A DNA stretch of 64,000 nt from Phycisphaerae bacterium (GTDB lineage Bacteria > Planctomycetota > Phycisphaerae > UBA1845). The notes beneath the pieces were generated by a model. It saw only the letters and a program-made list of their open reading frames with translations. It searched no databases and was not told the DNA's origin. Positions 1-10,180 of this stretch are shown piece after piece; position 1 is the first letter of the stretch, and every line of letters begins with the position of its first letter. Made by a program: the position numbers and the translations under genes. The stretch covers positions 1-64,000 of the forward strand of contig JAJDEB010000009.1 of assembly GCA_029260015.1 (NCBI GenBank), written 5' to 3'.

Positions 1-25
1 TCTCAACCTCCGCCTGACGAAGTTT

Positions 26-1276
26 GTGAATGATTTGCTCTGTAGTGAATCTCTTCCTGCTCATCAAATGACCTCCTCGAAATCCATGATCCAACCAGAA
101 TACTCTCTCTTTGGTTGGATCGAAATCAGGGGGTCAGGTCAGTTCACAGTCCTTTTGGATCCGTCGGACCAATGGATCGCGTCAGGTTCGGATGATCACA
201 CGGTGCGATTGTGGGCCACTGCCTCAGGACGATCACTCGGTGTACTTCTGGGTCACACCGGTTCCGTGAGGGGATTGGCCGTTACCGCGGATGGCTCACT
301 TATGGCGTCGGCCTCTGACGATCACACCGTTCGACTTTGGAACATGGACGCGATCGGATTTCGAGGCGGGCGACGAATCTATCGCGGTCACGAGGGCTAT
401 GTGTACGATGTCGCTTTTGATTCGAGCGATCCGACGGGACGTCGCGTTGCATCGGTGGCTTGGGACGCGACGCTCCGCCAATGGGATGCGGTCAGCGGAG
501 AAACGTCGCGCGTTGCTGAACTTGGATCAGTACCGGCTTGCTGTCTTGCCTATAGTCCGGATGGGAGTCGGATCGCAGTAGGTTCATCCGACCGTCAGAT
601 ACGACTTTTGGATGGAGCAACCGGGCAGGTCATTCGGAAATTCTCCCTTTCGGCTAAGGGAGCAATCTCCATTGCGTTCAGCCCGGACGGAAAACACTTA
701 GCTGCGACTCAAGGCGTTGACTACCTACGGCCCGACAGCGGAAGCGCCAAGGTCTGGGAAGTAGAAAACGGCCGCGAGGTCGCGGTATACAACGAGACGA
801 AGCGATACCTCGCGGTGATGTCGCCCAACAACCTCTACTTGGCAATCACCGAACCGAATGAACCGCATATCATCGATGCTGTTACCGGTAAGACCGTTGT
901 CACTTTCAAAGGACAAGGCGCACGAATCAATCGAATAAATTACTCGGCGGATGGAACGCGATTCCTTACTGCAAGCGACGACGGCACGGTCGGTGTCTGG
1001 AACTCCAAAAATGGTGCGCTCGTCAAATTGCTCAAAGGCCATTCGAATAAGGTGTATGACGCCAAGTTTTCACCAGACAACAAGAGCATCGTGTCAGGAT
1101 CAAACGATAACACAGTGCGGATCTGGGATGCCGAAACCTTTGAACAATTGATCGAGCTTCGCGGCCATGAGAGATACGTCTACGCCTTGGCGATCAGCTC
1201 AGACTCCTCCATGATCGTCTCTGCTTCGGGCGACCACACAGCCCGAATTTGGGACTCTCTCAAACGAAACCGATAG
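26..1276 (+). CDS. WD40 repeat protein (5' end probably truncated by window edge)
   Basis: Repeated blades such as ASGSDDHTVRLW, ASASDDHTVRLW, SGSNDNTVRIWD and SASGDHTARIWD. The reading frame stays open upstream to base 2, so the true start may lie outside the window. Confidence 0.9.
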   Translation: MNDLLCSESLPAHQMTSSKSMIQPEYSLFGWIEIRGSGQFTVLLDPSDQWIASGSDDHTVRLWATASGRSLGVLLGHTGSVRGLAVTADGSLMASASDDHTVRLWNMDAIGFRGGRRIYRGHEGYVYDVAFDSSDPTGRRVASVAWDATLRQWDAVSGETSRVAELGSVPACCLAYSPDGSRIAVGSSDRQIRLLDGATGQVIRKFSLSAKGAISIAFSPDGKHLAATQGVDYLRPDSGSAKVWEVENGREVAVYNETKRYLAVMSPNNLYLAITEPNEPHIIDAVTGKTVVTFKGQGARINRINYSADGTRFLTASDDGTVGVWNSKNGALVKLLKGHSNKVYDAKFSPDNKSIVSGSNDNTVRIWDAETFEQLIELRGHERYVYALAISSDSSMIVSASGDHTARIWDSLKRNR

Positions 1277-1743
1277 AACGAAGTGCCTGCTCTCCTCGGA
1301 CCTGAATTTTGCGCGACCACAACATTTCACTTTGAAGAACGACATTCCATGGGACGCAAAAGGCGAATTCACGATCAGCATAAATTGTAGAAAACCATCC
1401 AATTTCAATGATACATTCGAATTGGGAAGAGATTCACGAATCGCGATCGCCCCATGCCGTCGATCGACTTGCACCAACCGAAGATCTCTTCCGCTCGCTT
1501 TCGTATTCGCTGACTGATCGCGTAGCCTGTGGTATGTCGTTGCGCGTTGATCAATCGCACCACGCATCAAGAATCCTTCATGAAAAAACAAGATGCAATT
1601 TAGACAACAAAATAATGATTGATGTCGCTAAACGGTGTTCTTTAGCAACCTGCTAGAATCAGAGAACCTGATGAGTCTGTATTATGCCGCGCAGCCAGCT
1701 TTCTCCAACTTGCGTCGCTCATAGTCTTGGCATTGCAATGAGT

Positions 1744-4700
1744 CTAATTTTGGTTGTGGTCGATTGGCTTTACGATCTGCAGTATCGCCGGAACGAATAG
1801 CAGGTTCATTATTGTCGATGTCACCAAACCGCCGACGATGACGACGGCGAGTGGGAACTCGATTTCGTGTCCGGGTTTGTTTCCTGCAATGACTAGGGGA
1901 ATCAAACCGAGGCCCGTTGAAAGGGCTGTCATTAGAATCGGTGACAGGCGTTCTTGCGCCCCTCGAATCAACAAGTCCACGCTCATCGACTCGCCTTCTT
2001 CCCGCAATAAATGTTCGTAGTGGCTGACCATCATGATGCCGTTGCGCCCGGCGATCCCGAGGACCGTTACGAACCCCACCAATGAACCCAGCGAAAGTAC
2101 GCCTCCGCTGATGAACGCCGCAGCCACTCCTCCCACGAGTGAAAACGCCAGCGTCAGTAAGATAAGGGCCGTGAGGCGGATCGATTCAAACTCGACGTAC
2201 AATAGAATGACGACCATCGCCAATGCAGCCAGTGCGAAAATTATTAGTCGGCGCTGGGATGCCTGGCGTGCTTCAAATTCGCCCAGGAATTCCGGGTGAT
2301 AGCCTTGATCGAATGTCAAGGTTTCAACCTTCGCACGAACGTCTCTTGCAACGCTGCCGAGGTCTCGTCCCTTGGCGTTGCAGGTGATGTCAATCCGTCT
2401 TGATGCCGACTCGCGTTTGATTGCGTTCGGGGCTGGCGTGATGCGAACGTCGGCGAGATCACCCAAACGGGCTTGCCCGCCCGACGGCAGATCGATAAGC
2501 AATTCGCCAAGTTGGTGTGGGTTCTGACGCAAACCATCGTCACCGCGAACGGCTACATCGAACACCATTTGAGTTTCATAAATTTCGCCAACCTTCGTGC
2601 CTTGCAATAAGGTTGTAGTGGGCCTTCGAACATCGCCAGCCGTCAAGCCAAAGATCGATGCGGCGTCGGGTTTCAACGTAATCAGGATTTGCGGAACTAA
2701 AGTTTGCTGTTCGATGTGCAGATCCGATACGCCCTCGATTCCATCGATGGCGTCGTGTACGTCTTTGGCTTTGCTGCGAAGCGTTTCAAGGTTTGGTCCA
2801 TAAAGGCGCACGACGATGCTCGCACTGGCACCGGTTAATACTTCTTTAATGCGTTCCTTCAAATAGGTAAGTACGTCGCGATAGATACCTGGGTATTCGT
2901 CGATGACGCCTTGGATACTGGCCATCGTCTTGTCGAAGTCGGCTTCCGGTTCGACGCTGACCCAAAGCTCACAAAACTCTGGCCCCACGACTTCGTCGGC
3001 GACTTCAGCACGGCCCAGATGTGCGCCGAAATTTCGAACACCTGGGATCGCGCGTAGCTTGCGACTTACGTTGACCGTCGAGCGACTCAATGCATCCAAC
3101 GATGTGCCCGGTTTTTCGACCCAATGCATTAGGAAATCGGTTTCCTGAAAGTGTGGCAGAAACTCTTCGCCGAGCATGGGCACACTCAACGCCGAGCCAA
3201 CCAATACACCGACGACCAAGAGAGCGACCATCGCTGGCCGACCGATGAATACCAAGAGAATCCTGCGATATGCAGACTTCAACCAGCAAACAAAGAACGG
3301 GTCTTCCGCGATGTGCTTGGCATTGGGCAAGAGCAAGAGACTCAGAGCCGGCGTCACCGTCAGTGCAACGAGTAGCGACACAAGAATCGCGAGTATGTAC
3401 GACATCGCCAGCGGACGGAAAAATGTCCCGGCAAGCCCTTCAAGAAAGAAGATCGGCAGGAATACGAGGATGACAATCATCGTCGCGAATACCACCGCGC
3501 TGCGGACTTCCAGCGAAGCCTTAAGCACGACTCGAAATGGTGACAATGGCATCGCCAGTTTTGAATTGAGTCGTAGTCGCCGGGCGATATTCTCCACATC
3601 GATAATGGCGTCATCCACGACTTCGCCCACCGCAATGACCAACCCAGCCAACGTCATCACATTGATGGTGCCACCACGCCAGTACAGCACCAGCAGCGCA
3701 CCGAAAATCGAAAGCGGGATCGCCAGCAGACTGATCGCAGCCGTTCGCCAGTTGAACAAGAAGAGCACGAGGATGATCGCAACAAGGAGCGACCCGAGCA
3801 GCATCGCATGAGTCAGATTGTCGATCGATCGTTCCACGAATGATGCGGGGCGAAAAATCGTCGAATCGATTTCGACGTCGGTCAGTCCGGGTTTGAGTAG
3901 TTCGATCGCGGCTTCTACTTGGCGGGTGACTTCCAGCGTGTTGCCCCACGGTTGTTTCTCGACAATCAGCAGCAAGCCCGGGCCATCATTGATGACCGCA
4001 TCGCCGATCGGTGGCGGAAAGCCTTCGACCACATCGGCGACATCACCGAGTCGGATGATCGCACCGTTTTGAAAAGTTACGACTGTTCGCGCAAGATCGT
4101 CGGCAGACTGCACCGCAGAGTCGTGCCGGATCGGGATGCGTTGATTGGGCGTGTCCACGAATCCCCCCGCACCGACGACGGTTGCATCGCCCGCCGCTCG
4201 AATGACCATGTCGAGTGTAACGTTGTGGGCTTGCAATCGCTGCGGCGTGACCCGAACTTGCAACTCGCGATCGCGCTGTCCCCAGATGGCCACGTTGGCG
4301 ACGCCTGAAACGGCCATCAGGTGCGGGCGGATCGTCCATTTCGCCAATGTCGTCAGTTCAACCTGTGAAAGTTTCTTCGACGAAACGCCAATCTTGAGCA
4401 CGCGACTCAGCGACGATAACGGCGACAGAACGACCGGCGGTCGAGCGACGGATGGGAGTCTTGGTGTTTCGATGGCAAGTCGTTCCTGCACGAGTTGCCG
4501 CGCTTCCATCAAATCGGCATCTTCCTGCAAATAGAGTACGATCGATGAGAGTCCCAAGACGGATTTCGAGCGTATCGTTTGCAGGCGCGGCGTGCCGTTC
4601 AACGCACTTTCAAGTGGAACCGTGATCAGGCTTTCAACTTCTTCGGTTGAGAGTCCCGGGGCCTCGGTCTGGATTTCGATGCGCGGTGGTGCGAATTCGG

Positions 4701-4818
4701 GGAAGACATCCAAAGGCACTTGCGAAGTCGATCGCACTCCGGCTACGAGCATCCCGATGGCGATGGCCAACACGAGTACGCGAAGTCGCAGCGATGTCTT
4801 GACGATCCATGCAAGCAT
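1744..4818 (-). CDS. Heavy-metal efflux RND transporter, CusA/CzcA family
   Basis: 1024 aa with the RND layout: N-terminal TM followed by [28 protein letters not shown], central TM block, second porter domain and C-terminal TM block ([17 protein letters not shown]). Confidence 0.95.
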   Translation of the reverse strand: MLAWIVKTSLRLRVLVLAIAIGMLVAGVRSTSQVPLDVFPEFAPPRIEIQTEAPGLSTEEVESLITVPLESALNGTPRLQTIRSKSVLGLSSIVLYLQEDADLMEARQLVQERLAIETPRLPSVARPPVVLSPLSSLSRVLKIGVSSKKLSQVELTTLAKWTIRPHLMAVSGVANVAIWGQRDRELQVRVTPQRLQAHNVTLDMVIRAAGDATVVGAGGFVDTPNQRIPIRHDSAVQSADDLARTVVTFQNGAIIRLGDVADVVEGFPPPIGDAVINDGPGLLLIVEKQPWGNTLEVTRQVEAAIELLKPGLTDVEIDSTIFRPASFVERSIDNLTHAMLLGSLLVAIILVLFLFNWRTAAISLLAIPLSIFGALLVLYWRGGTINVMTLAGLVIAVGEVVDDAIIDVENIARRLRLNSKLAMPLSPFRVVLKASLEVRSAVVFATMIVILVFLPIFFLEGLAGTFFRPLAMSYILAILVSLLVALTVTPALSLLLLPNAKHIAEDPFFVCWLKSAYRRILLVFIGRPAMVALLVVGVLVGSALSVPMLGEEFLPHFQETDFLMHWVEKPGTSLDALSRSTVNVSRKLRAIPGVRNFGAHLGRAEVADEVVGPEFCELWVSVEPEADFDKTMASIQGVIDEYPGIYRDVLTYLKERIKEVLTGASASIVVRLYGPNLETLRSKAKDVHDAIDGIEGVSDLHIEQQTLVPQILITLKPDAASIFGLTAGDVRRPTTTLLQGTKVGEIYETQMVFDVAVRGDDGLRQNPHQLGELLIDLPSGGQARLGDLADVRITPAPNAIKRESASRRIDITCNAKGRDLGSVARDVRAKVETLTFDQGYHPEFLGEFEARQASQRRLIIFALAALAMVVILLYVEFESIRLTALILLTLAFSLVGGVAAAFISGGVLSLGSLVGFVTVLGIAGRNGIMMVSHYEHLLREEGESMSVDLLIRGAQERLSPILMTALSTGLGLIPLVIAGNKPGHEIEFPLAVVIVGGLVTSTIMNLLFVPAILQIVKPIDHNQN

Positions 4819-4866
4819 GTGTTTGATTCTCGCAAGCAGCCGGTGATTGAATTCAACAACGCTTCG

Positions 4867-6141
4867 TTAGTGGCCGGATGTTCCAAACTCAATACCGAAC
4901 AATTCGGCGGCACCGGTCGTCACAATGAGATCACCTTCAGCAACGCCGCTTACTACTTCAACCATGTCGTCGATGGTTCGAGTAATGGTAATCCGTTTCC
5001 TGACATAAGTGCCCTCGCTCTCCGCGACGTATGCCCACGAGTCACCGTGAATGTCGTAGAGGACAGCCAAGCTTGGTATGATGAGTGCGTCCGACTCGCC
5101 ATTGACGGGAACAGATACAATCAACCGCTCGCCGGCTTGAAACTCGCCCTCGCCATTGTCCAGTTCGTAATAAAGATCAACGGTGGCTGTCGCTGAATTG
5201 GCAGTCGGTGGAGCCTTGACCGGCGCAAGTACGAATTCTGTTGATGAAGAATTCCCAAATCGCCGTGCTTGAGCAGGTTTGTTCATCGACAGAGTTTGAG
5301 TATCTCCAACGTACACACCAACACGCACCCAAAGTGGATCGCCCGCCGTGATTTCGCAAAGGGGCGCACCGGTGGCGATGACCTCGTTCGGCGCGACGAA
5401 TAGACGCTGAACAACACCGCTGAATGGAACCGCGATTTGCAGCGACGCGCTTTCACCCTGCCCACTGAGGGAACTCAGCGTTGTCTCGATAACCTCTCGC
5501 CTGACTGTGGCCGCATCCAGCGCAGCTTGTGCCATGCGATGGTTGGCCGTCGCTTCGTCGAGTGAACGCACCGAACCGGCGTTCTCTTTGACGAGCTTCT
5601 CGGCGCGGGCGAGGGCAACCTTCGTACCACCGAGCCGCGCGTTGGCGGCTTCCACATCGCCGAGTGCCTGAGCCTTTGCGGATTCCAAATCGGCACGGGC
5701 GCGTACCAAGGCGATCCTGTCCGCTGGGTTTAGAACTTCTACCTGACCCTGCAGCGAAGGGATCAAGCGGAATAATGCATCACCCGCAGAGACGGGCGCG
5801 CCAGGTCTTGGGAATGCACCTGACTCGGTGGTCGCGATGGTTCCTGCTAGCGGCGCTGAAATCATGATCGAGCGCCCTTCCGGGATGACAATCACACCAC
5901 CATAGGTCCGATGATTCGGAATATCTTCCCGGCGTGCTGCTGTGGTTTGAATGTCCAGATGCGTGCGGGCTGCATCTGAAAGCGTCACCGTCGTAAGTTT
6001 GGACTCCGGTTGCGGATGACTGACCGTCACGCGTTCTTCGTGCGACTCGCTGCCACCACTTTTGGAAGACGCGCCGTTCTTGCACGCTCCGCTCGAAATG
6101 GCGGTGCAGACGAGAATCAGTATCCAAACGAATTTGCGCAT
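4867..6141 (-). CDS. Efflux RND periplasmic adaptor (membrane fusion protein), CusB/CzcB family
   Basis: Lipoprotein-like N-terminus MRKFVWILILVCTAISSGACK, hairpin region and adaptor C-terminus (IPSLAVLYDIHGDSWAYVAESEGTYVRKRI). Start moved from 6234 to the internal ATG that fits the signal peptide. Confidence 0.92.
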   Translation of the reverse strand: MRKFVWILILVCTAISSGACKNGASSKSGGSESHEERVTVSHPQPESKLTTVTLSDAARTHLDIQTTAARREDIPNHRTYGGVIVIPEGRSIMISAPLAGTIATTESGAFPRPGAPVSAGDALFRLIPSLQGQVEVLNPADRIALVRARADLESAKAQALGDVEAANARLGGTKVALARAEKLVKENAGSVRSLDEATANHRMAQAALDAATVRREVIETTLSSLSGQGESASLQIAVPFSGVVQRLFVAPNEVIATGAPLCEITAGDPLWVRVGVYVGDTQTLSMNKPAQARRFGNSSSTEFVLAPVKAPPTANSATATVDLYYELDNGEGEFQAGERLIVSVPVNGESDALIIPSLAVLYDIHGDSWAYVAESEGTYVRKRITITRTIDDMVEVVSGVAEGDLIVTTGAAELFGIEFGTSGH

Positions 6142-6275
6142 GTCGAAACCCGTGAATCTAAAAAAGGAACGCAGCGAAAATCTGCCGTACGAAATCGAGA
6201 AGGAAACCGAATATCGATTGGAAAAACGTTTCAAATAATTGCGTTGTTGGGGTCATGTTCTTTGCTACCGCCGTT

Positions 6276-7838
6276 TCAGTTTGAATCCAACTGTTTCATT
6301 TCGGCACCCAAGATCATTTTGGCACATGGGGCCGTCGCATTGGGTTGGCTCGTTTCAGGTAATCTTCCACCGCATGCACGCGTCAACTCCGCACGCGTCA
6401 CCAGCATGTTGCGGAGAGCGTCGGCTGACTGTCGCTTTTGTCCGAACATCGCGTCTTGCGCTTCGATGAGAATCAAGACGCTTTCTTCACCATTTTCGTA
6501 GCGACTTTGTGCTGTCTTGATGTTCTCTTGCGCTTGCGGAAGAATCTTGTTTTCAAACAACGCATGTTGATGCTGAGCCGTTCGGGCATTGTTAGACGCT
6601 TGTCGAATGTCGGTGGTCACTGTGTCGAATAGGAATTCACGTTCTTTGAGCAACTGTTGATACGCAAAATTGGCTTTGGCGATTTGCGCTTGATTCTGAT
6701 CCCAAATCGGCAGCGTCAGCTGAATGCTTGTGCCAAAGAGCGCGTCGATGATTTGATCTCGGACGACATCGCGCTGCCCCTTCGATTGAATCTCCGGTGC
6801 GGTCAACCGCCTTGCCGCAATGGAGGCGCGAGCAGTGTCGGCCAGTATCTTGCGATCCGGCAGGGTTCGCTGTTCCGTGCGCTCGCCCTGAAGTCCGACG
6901 ATCAAACTCGGGAGCACTTTCAGGAGTTGCAAATCGACATCTTGGGCGGCGGCTTCTACTAGTGCGTCGGCGATTTGGATATCAAAACGATTCGCCGTCG
7001 CGGTCTCAATCAGATCATCATCCGACGCGACGACGTATTGATCGTCGGAAAATGGGTCAGTCAGTTCCCAGCCATCATCCCATCGCACTACGCCAAGACT
7101 CTGTGCCAACGCAATGCGCGCGTTTTCTAGGTTGCGGGCTGCGAGCAGCGCATCGTTCTCGGCTTGCAAGACTTGCGAGCGCACCAAACCGGCATCCAGT
7201 GGGCTCGTCTCACCAGCGTCAAGTCGCACCTGTGCCAAATGTAATGACCGCTTAACCAATGCCAGATTGTCGCTCGCGATGACATTCAATCGCTCCCGCC
7301 AAAGACAATCGTAATAAAGCGCCTGTGTCGAAGTGGCGATGCGGACGGCTTCGTTGAGGACCGCGAGAATGGTCTGCTCAAGTTGGGCTTCGGCGATTCT
7401 CTTTTTGACCGGAATCTGCCAGAGATCGACAAGTTGTTGAGCCAGTCCAAATGTCAATTCACTTCTGCCACCACCTTCGATGAATCGCGTTCCGATCATG
7501 AGCGACGGATTGGTCCACAGTCCGGATTGCACAACATCCGCGCGCGACGCCCCAATCGTTTGAAACAACGACTGAAAGTACCGGTTATTCAGCAGCGCCA
7601 CGCTAACGGCTTCGCTGGCGGTCAACCCACCGTCGAACAAGGCGAGCACTTTTTGGTCGGTTTCAATTTCAGCCGACGGGTCGAAGACATCATCGACCGC
7701 CAATCGCTGCTTGATTCGATTGGACGCATCTAGAAAATCGGGCTGGGGATTGACCTGAGCGCACCCAACTACCAAGTGCGACGCTGTGCAGCAGAAAATC
7801 ACGATTATGCAAAATTGGTGAATAATAGAAATGGTCAC
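6276..7838 (-). CDS. TolC-family outer membrane efflux protein (CusC/CzcC-like)
   Basis: 520 aa, long helical repeats typical of outer membrane efflux proteins, next to the RND and adaptor genes on the same strand. Confidence 0.92.
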   Translation of the reverse strand: MTISIIHQFCIIVIFCCTASHLVVGCAQVNPQPDFLDASNRIKQRLAVDDVFDPSAEIETDQKVLALFDGGLTASEAVSVALLNNRYFQSLFQTIGASRADVVQSGLWTNPSLMIGTRFIEGGGRSELTFGLAQQLVDLWQIPVKKRIAEAQLEQTILAVLNEAVRIATSTQALYYDCLWRERLNVIASDNLALVKRSLHLAQVRLDAGETSPLDAGLVRSQVLQAENDALLAARNLENARIALAQSLGVVRWDDGWELTDPFSDDQYVVASDDDLIETATANRFDIQIADALVEAAAQDVDLQLLKVLPSLIVGLQGERTEQRTLPDRKILADTARASIAARRLTAPEIQSKGQRDVVRDQIIDALFGTSIQLTLPIWDQNQAQIAKANFAYQQLLKEREFLFDTVTTDIRQASNNARTAQHQHALFENKILPQAQENIKTAQSRYENGEESVLILIEAQDAMFGQKRQSADALRNMLVTRAELTRACGGRLPETSQPNATAPCAKMILGAEMKQLDSN

Positions 7839-7914
7839 TTTCGATCAGCCACGAATTCAGCATGTCTTTAAGCAGATCGTACTGACGAATTGTGGACAGA
7901 GCATGAACGCAACA

Positions 7915-7929
7915 TGACAATCCTGTAAT
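7915..7929. promoter_or_regulatory. Putative CusR/CopR-type copper box
   Basis: TGACAATCCTGTAAT dyad in the divergent intergenic region between the efflux operon and the OmpR-type regulator. Resembles the TGACA-N4/5-TGTAAT half-site arrangement of copper-response boxes. Confidence 0.45.
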
Positions 7930-8044
7930 CTTTGACGTGAAATGAAAACGAATATTGACTACCGATTGCGTTTACCGTTCTTTGCAGGAACAATCTGCCT
8001 TCGGGCGCGGTTGGGTAGGTTGCTAATCACGTTGGATGTGCAGC

Positions 8045-8731
8045 ATGCGAGCATTGGTAATCGAAGACGATCAAGCCGTATCGCAATTCGTCGAACGAGG
8101 GTTGCGTGAAAACGGATTTGCCGTCGAGGTCGCGTTTGATGGCCACGATGGAATGCATACCGCCGAATGCACGGAACACGACGTTATCGTTTTGGACCTG
8201 ATGCTTCCCGGACGAGACGGATTCAGCATCCTCAACCAATTGCGGCAAGCCGGTAACAAAACACCGGTGATCTGCTTGACGGCCCGCGATTCCGTCGATG
8301 ACCGTGTGACCGGTTTGGATTTGGGTGCCGACGACTACCTCGTCAAACCATTCAGCTTTGCAGAATTGCTTGCGCGAATACGTGCCTTGCTTCGACGCGG
8401 GTCGCAGCTTCTTGACAATCCGATCAAGATTCGCGATCTGTCCATCGACGTGACCACGCGGCAGGTCCGAAGAGCGGGCCATCGAATCGATCTGTCTGCG
8501 CGCGAATTCGAGCTACTTGAGTATCTTGCCCGTCATGCCGGTCAAGTGTTGTCACGAACCATGCTGATGGAAAAAGTCTGGGACGTGAACCGCGATCCGC
8601 AAACCAACGTTGTGGATGTTCAAATCAACAGGTTACGCAACAAGATCGATCGCGGGTTTGATGTATCCTTGATCAACACAATTCGTGGTGTGGGCTACGT
8701 CATTCGCGACAGCGGTGCGAAGAGCCAATGA
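8045..8731 (+). CDS. OmpR-family response regulator
   Basis: REC domain (MRALVIEDDQAVSQFVERGLRENG, VLDLMLPGRDGF) plus winged helix (LSAREFELLEYLARHAGQVLSRTMLMEKVW). Confidence 0.95.
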   Translation: MRALVIEDDQAVSQFVERGLRENGFAVEVAFDGHDGMHTAECTEHDVIVLDLMLPGRDGFSILNQLRQAGNKTPVICLTARDSVDDRVTGLDLGADDYLVKPFSFAELLARIRALLRRGSQLLDNPIKIRDLSIDVTTRQVRRAGHRIDLSAREFELLEYLARHAGQVLSRTMLMEKVWDVNRDPQTNVVDVQINRLRNKIDRGFDVSLINTIRGVGYVIRDSGAKSQ

Positions 8732-10143
8732 AAATCGGCACGCGGCTGACGTTGTGGGGAACACTCATCACACTCGCCACCAGTGCTGCGGTTTGCATCA
8801 CGCTGTACATCGGGCTAAGCGTGTCGCTTCACCGCGAAGTTGACAGTTTCCTCGAAGGCGAAGTGCAAGAATTCCTCGCGATACTCATGGAAGAAGGCAG
8901 CGAAGGCTTCGATGCCATCGAAAATGACATTCGTCGCGAGTTGGGAAGCCGGGCGCGCAACGACTTGACGTTTCGATTGTTGAGTACAGACGGTGAGTTG
9001 ATTCTTGCGAGTCACGCAGATCCATCACTGCCCAACCCATGGAAAATTGCACCTTCAGAAAGGCGCGGTCCACGTGTTTGGTTTGAAACCGTACATCCCA
9101 CAGCCGCCCGTCATGAAACTCGGGCATGCTGCATGGTCGCGACTTTGCCTGGACGCGGGGAATACGTCGTCCAAGCCACTTATTCGATGGTCGGTGTCGC
9201 AACTGACCTCGAACAATTCATGCGCCTAGAATTAATCGTGCTTGCCGCAGCGCTGATTCTATCATTCTTGGGTGGCCGTGTCTTTGCGCAGAAGAGTCTA
9301 CAACCCATTCAGAAAATGACGGAGACAGCCGGCGCGATCAATGCCAGCGATTTGTCTGCGCGGCTGAACCAATCTGATGACCGTGACGAAATCGATCAAC
9401 TTGCCCAAGTCCTAAACGGGATGCTCGAACGGTTGGAGCGTCAGGTACAGCAAATTCGACAGTTTACAGCAGATGCCGCTCATGAATTGCGAACACCGCT
9501 TGCTGCATTGCGTGGCAACGCGGAGATGGCGTTGAGCGAAGGCGCCGATTCCGATCGCCGACGCGAAGCCTTGGAAGAAAGCATTGAAGAATATGACCGA
9601 CTGTCGCGACTCACCGAAGACCTACTCTCACTTGCACGGGCGGACGCAGGGCAGTTGCTGGCTGTTCGCCAACCGGTCAACCTTGGTGCGGCCATCGAAG
9701 ATGTGATTGACCTATTCAGCGCCTTAGCCGAAGAGCGCGGAATCGAACTTAGTGATTCAACTGAAAGCGAAGTTTCGATCAATGCTGATCCCGGAAGAAT
9801 CAAACAAGTCTTGAGCAACGTTCTGGATAACGCTCTGAAATTTACGGGCAGCGGAGGGCAGGTGCGGGCTAAACTGATCGCATCAGACAATGAGGCGATA
9901 CTCACGATAGTCGACACTGGAATCGGAATTGCAAAAGAGAACATTCCAAAACTATTCGATCGATTCTATCGAGCCGACAAAGCCCGTTCGCGTGCATCTG
10001 CCAGTCCGGGAAGCAATGCTGGATTTGGCCTGGGGTTGCCGATCTGCCGATCGATCATTACAGCACACGGTGGAACTATCGAGTTGGAATCTTCACATGG
10101 GAAAGGCACCACAGTCGTACTCAGGTTTCCGCTGCAGTCTTAG
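8728..10143 (+). CDS. Sensor histidine kinase (heavy-metal sensor type)
   Basis: Two TMs, HAMP, H-box FTADAAHELRTPLAALRGNAE, N/G boxes (NVLDNALKF, DTGIGI, GFGLGLPICRSI). ATGA overlap with the regulator. Confidence 0.95.
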   Translation: MKIGTRLTLWGTLITLATSAAVCITLYIGLSVSLHREVDSFLEGEVQEFLAILMEEGSEGFDAIENDIRRELGSRARNDLTFRLLSTDGELILASHADPSLPNPWKIAPSERRGPRVWFETVHPTAARHETRACCMVATLPGRGEYVVQATYSMVGVATDLEQFMRLELIVLAAALILSFLGGRVFAQKSLQPIQKMTETAGAINASDLSARLNQSDDRDEIDQLAQVLNGMLERLERQVQQIRQFTADAAHELRTPLAALRGNAEMALSEGADSDRRREALEESIEEYDRLSRLTEDLLSLARADAGQLLAVRQPVNLGAAIEDVIDLFSALAEERGIELSDSTESEVSINADPGRIKQVLSNVLDNALKFTGSGGQVRAKLIASDNEAILTIVDTGIGIAKENIPKLFDRFYRADKARSRASASPGSNAGFGLGLPICRSIITAHGGTIELESSHGKGTTVVLRFPLQS

Positions 10144-10180
10144 CACTAACCAAAAGCGCTACACTTGGGTTTGAGCTGCC

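Noticed and set aside
3176-3811. 211-aa plus-strand ORF inside the RND transporter gene
   Set aside because: Fully antisense to a convincing CusA/CzcA-family gene, low-complexity composition and no recognisable domain; a shadow ORF.
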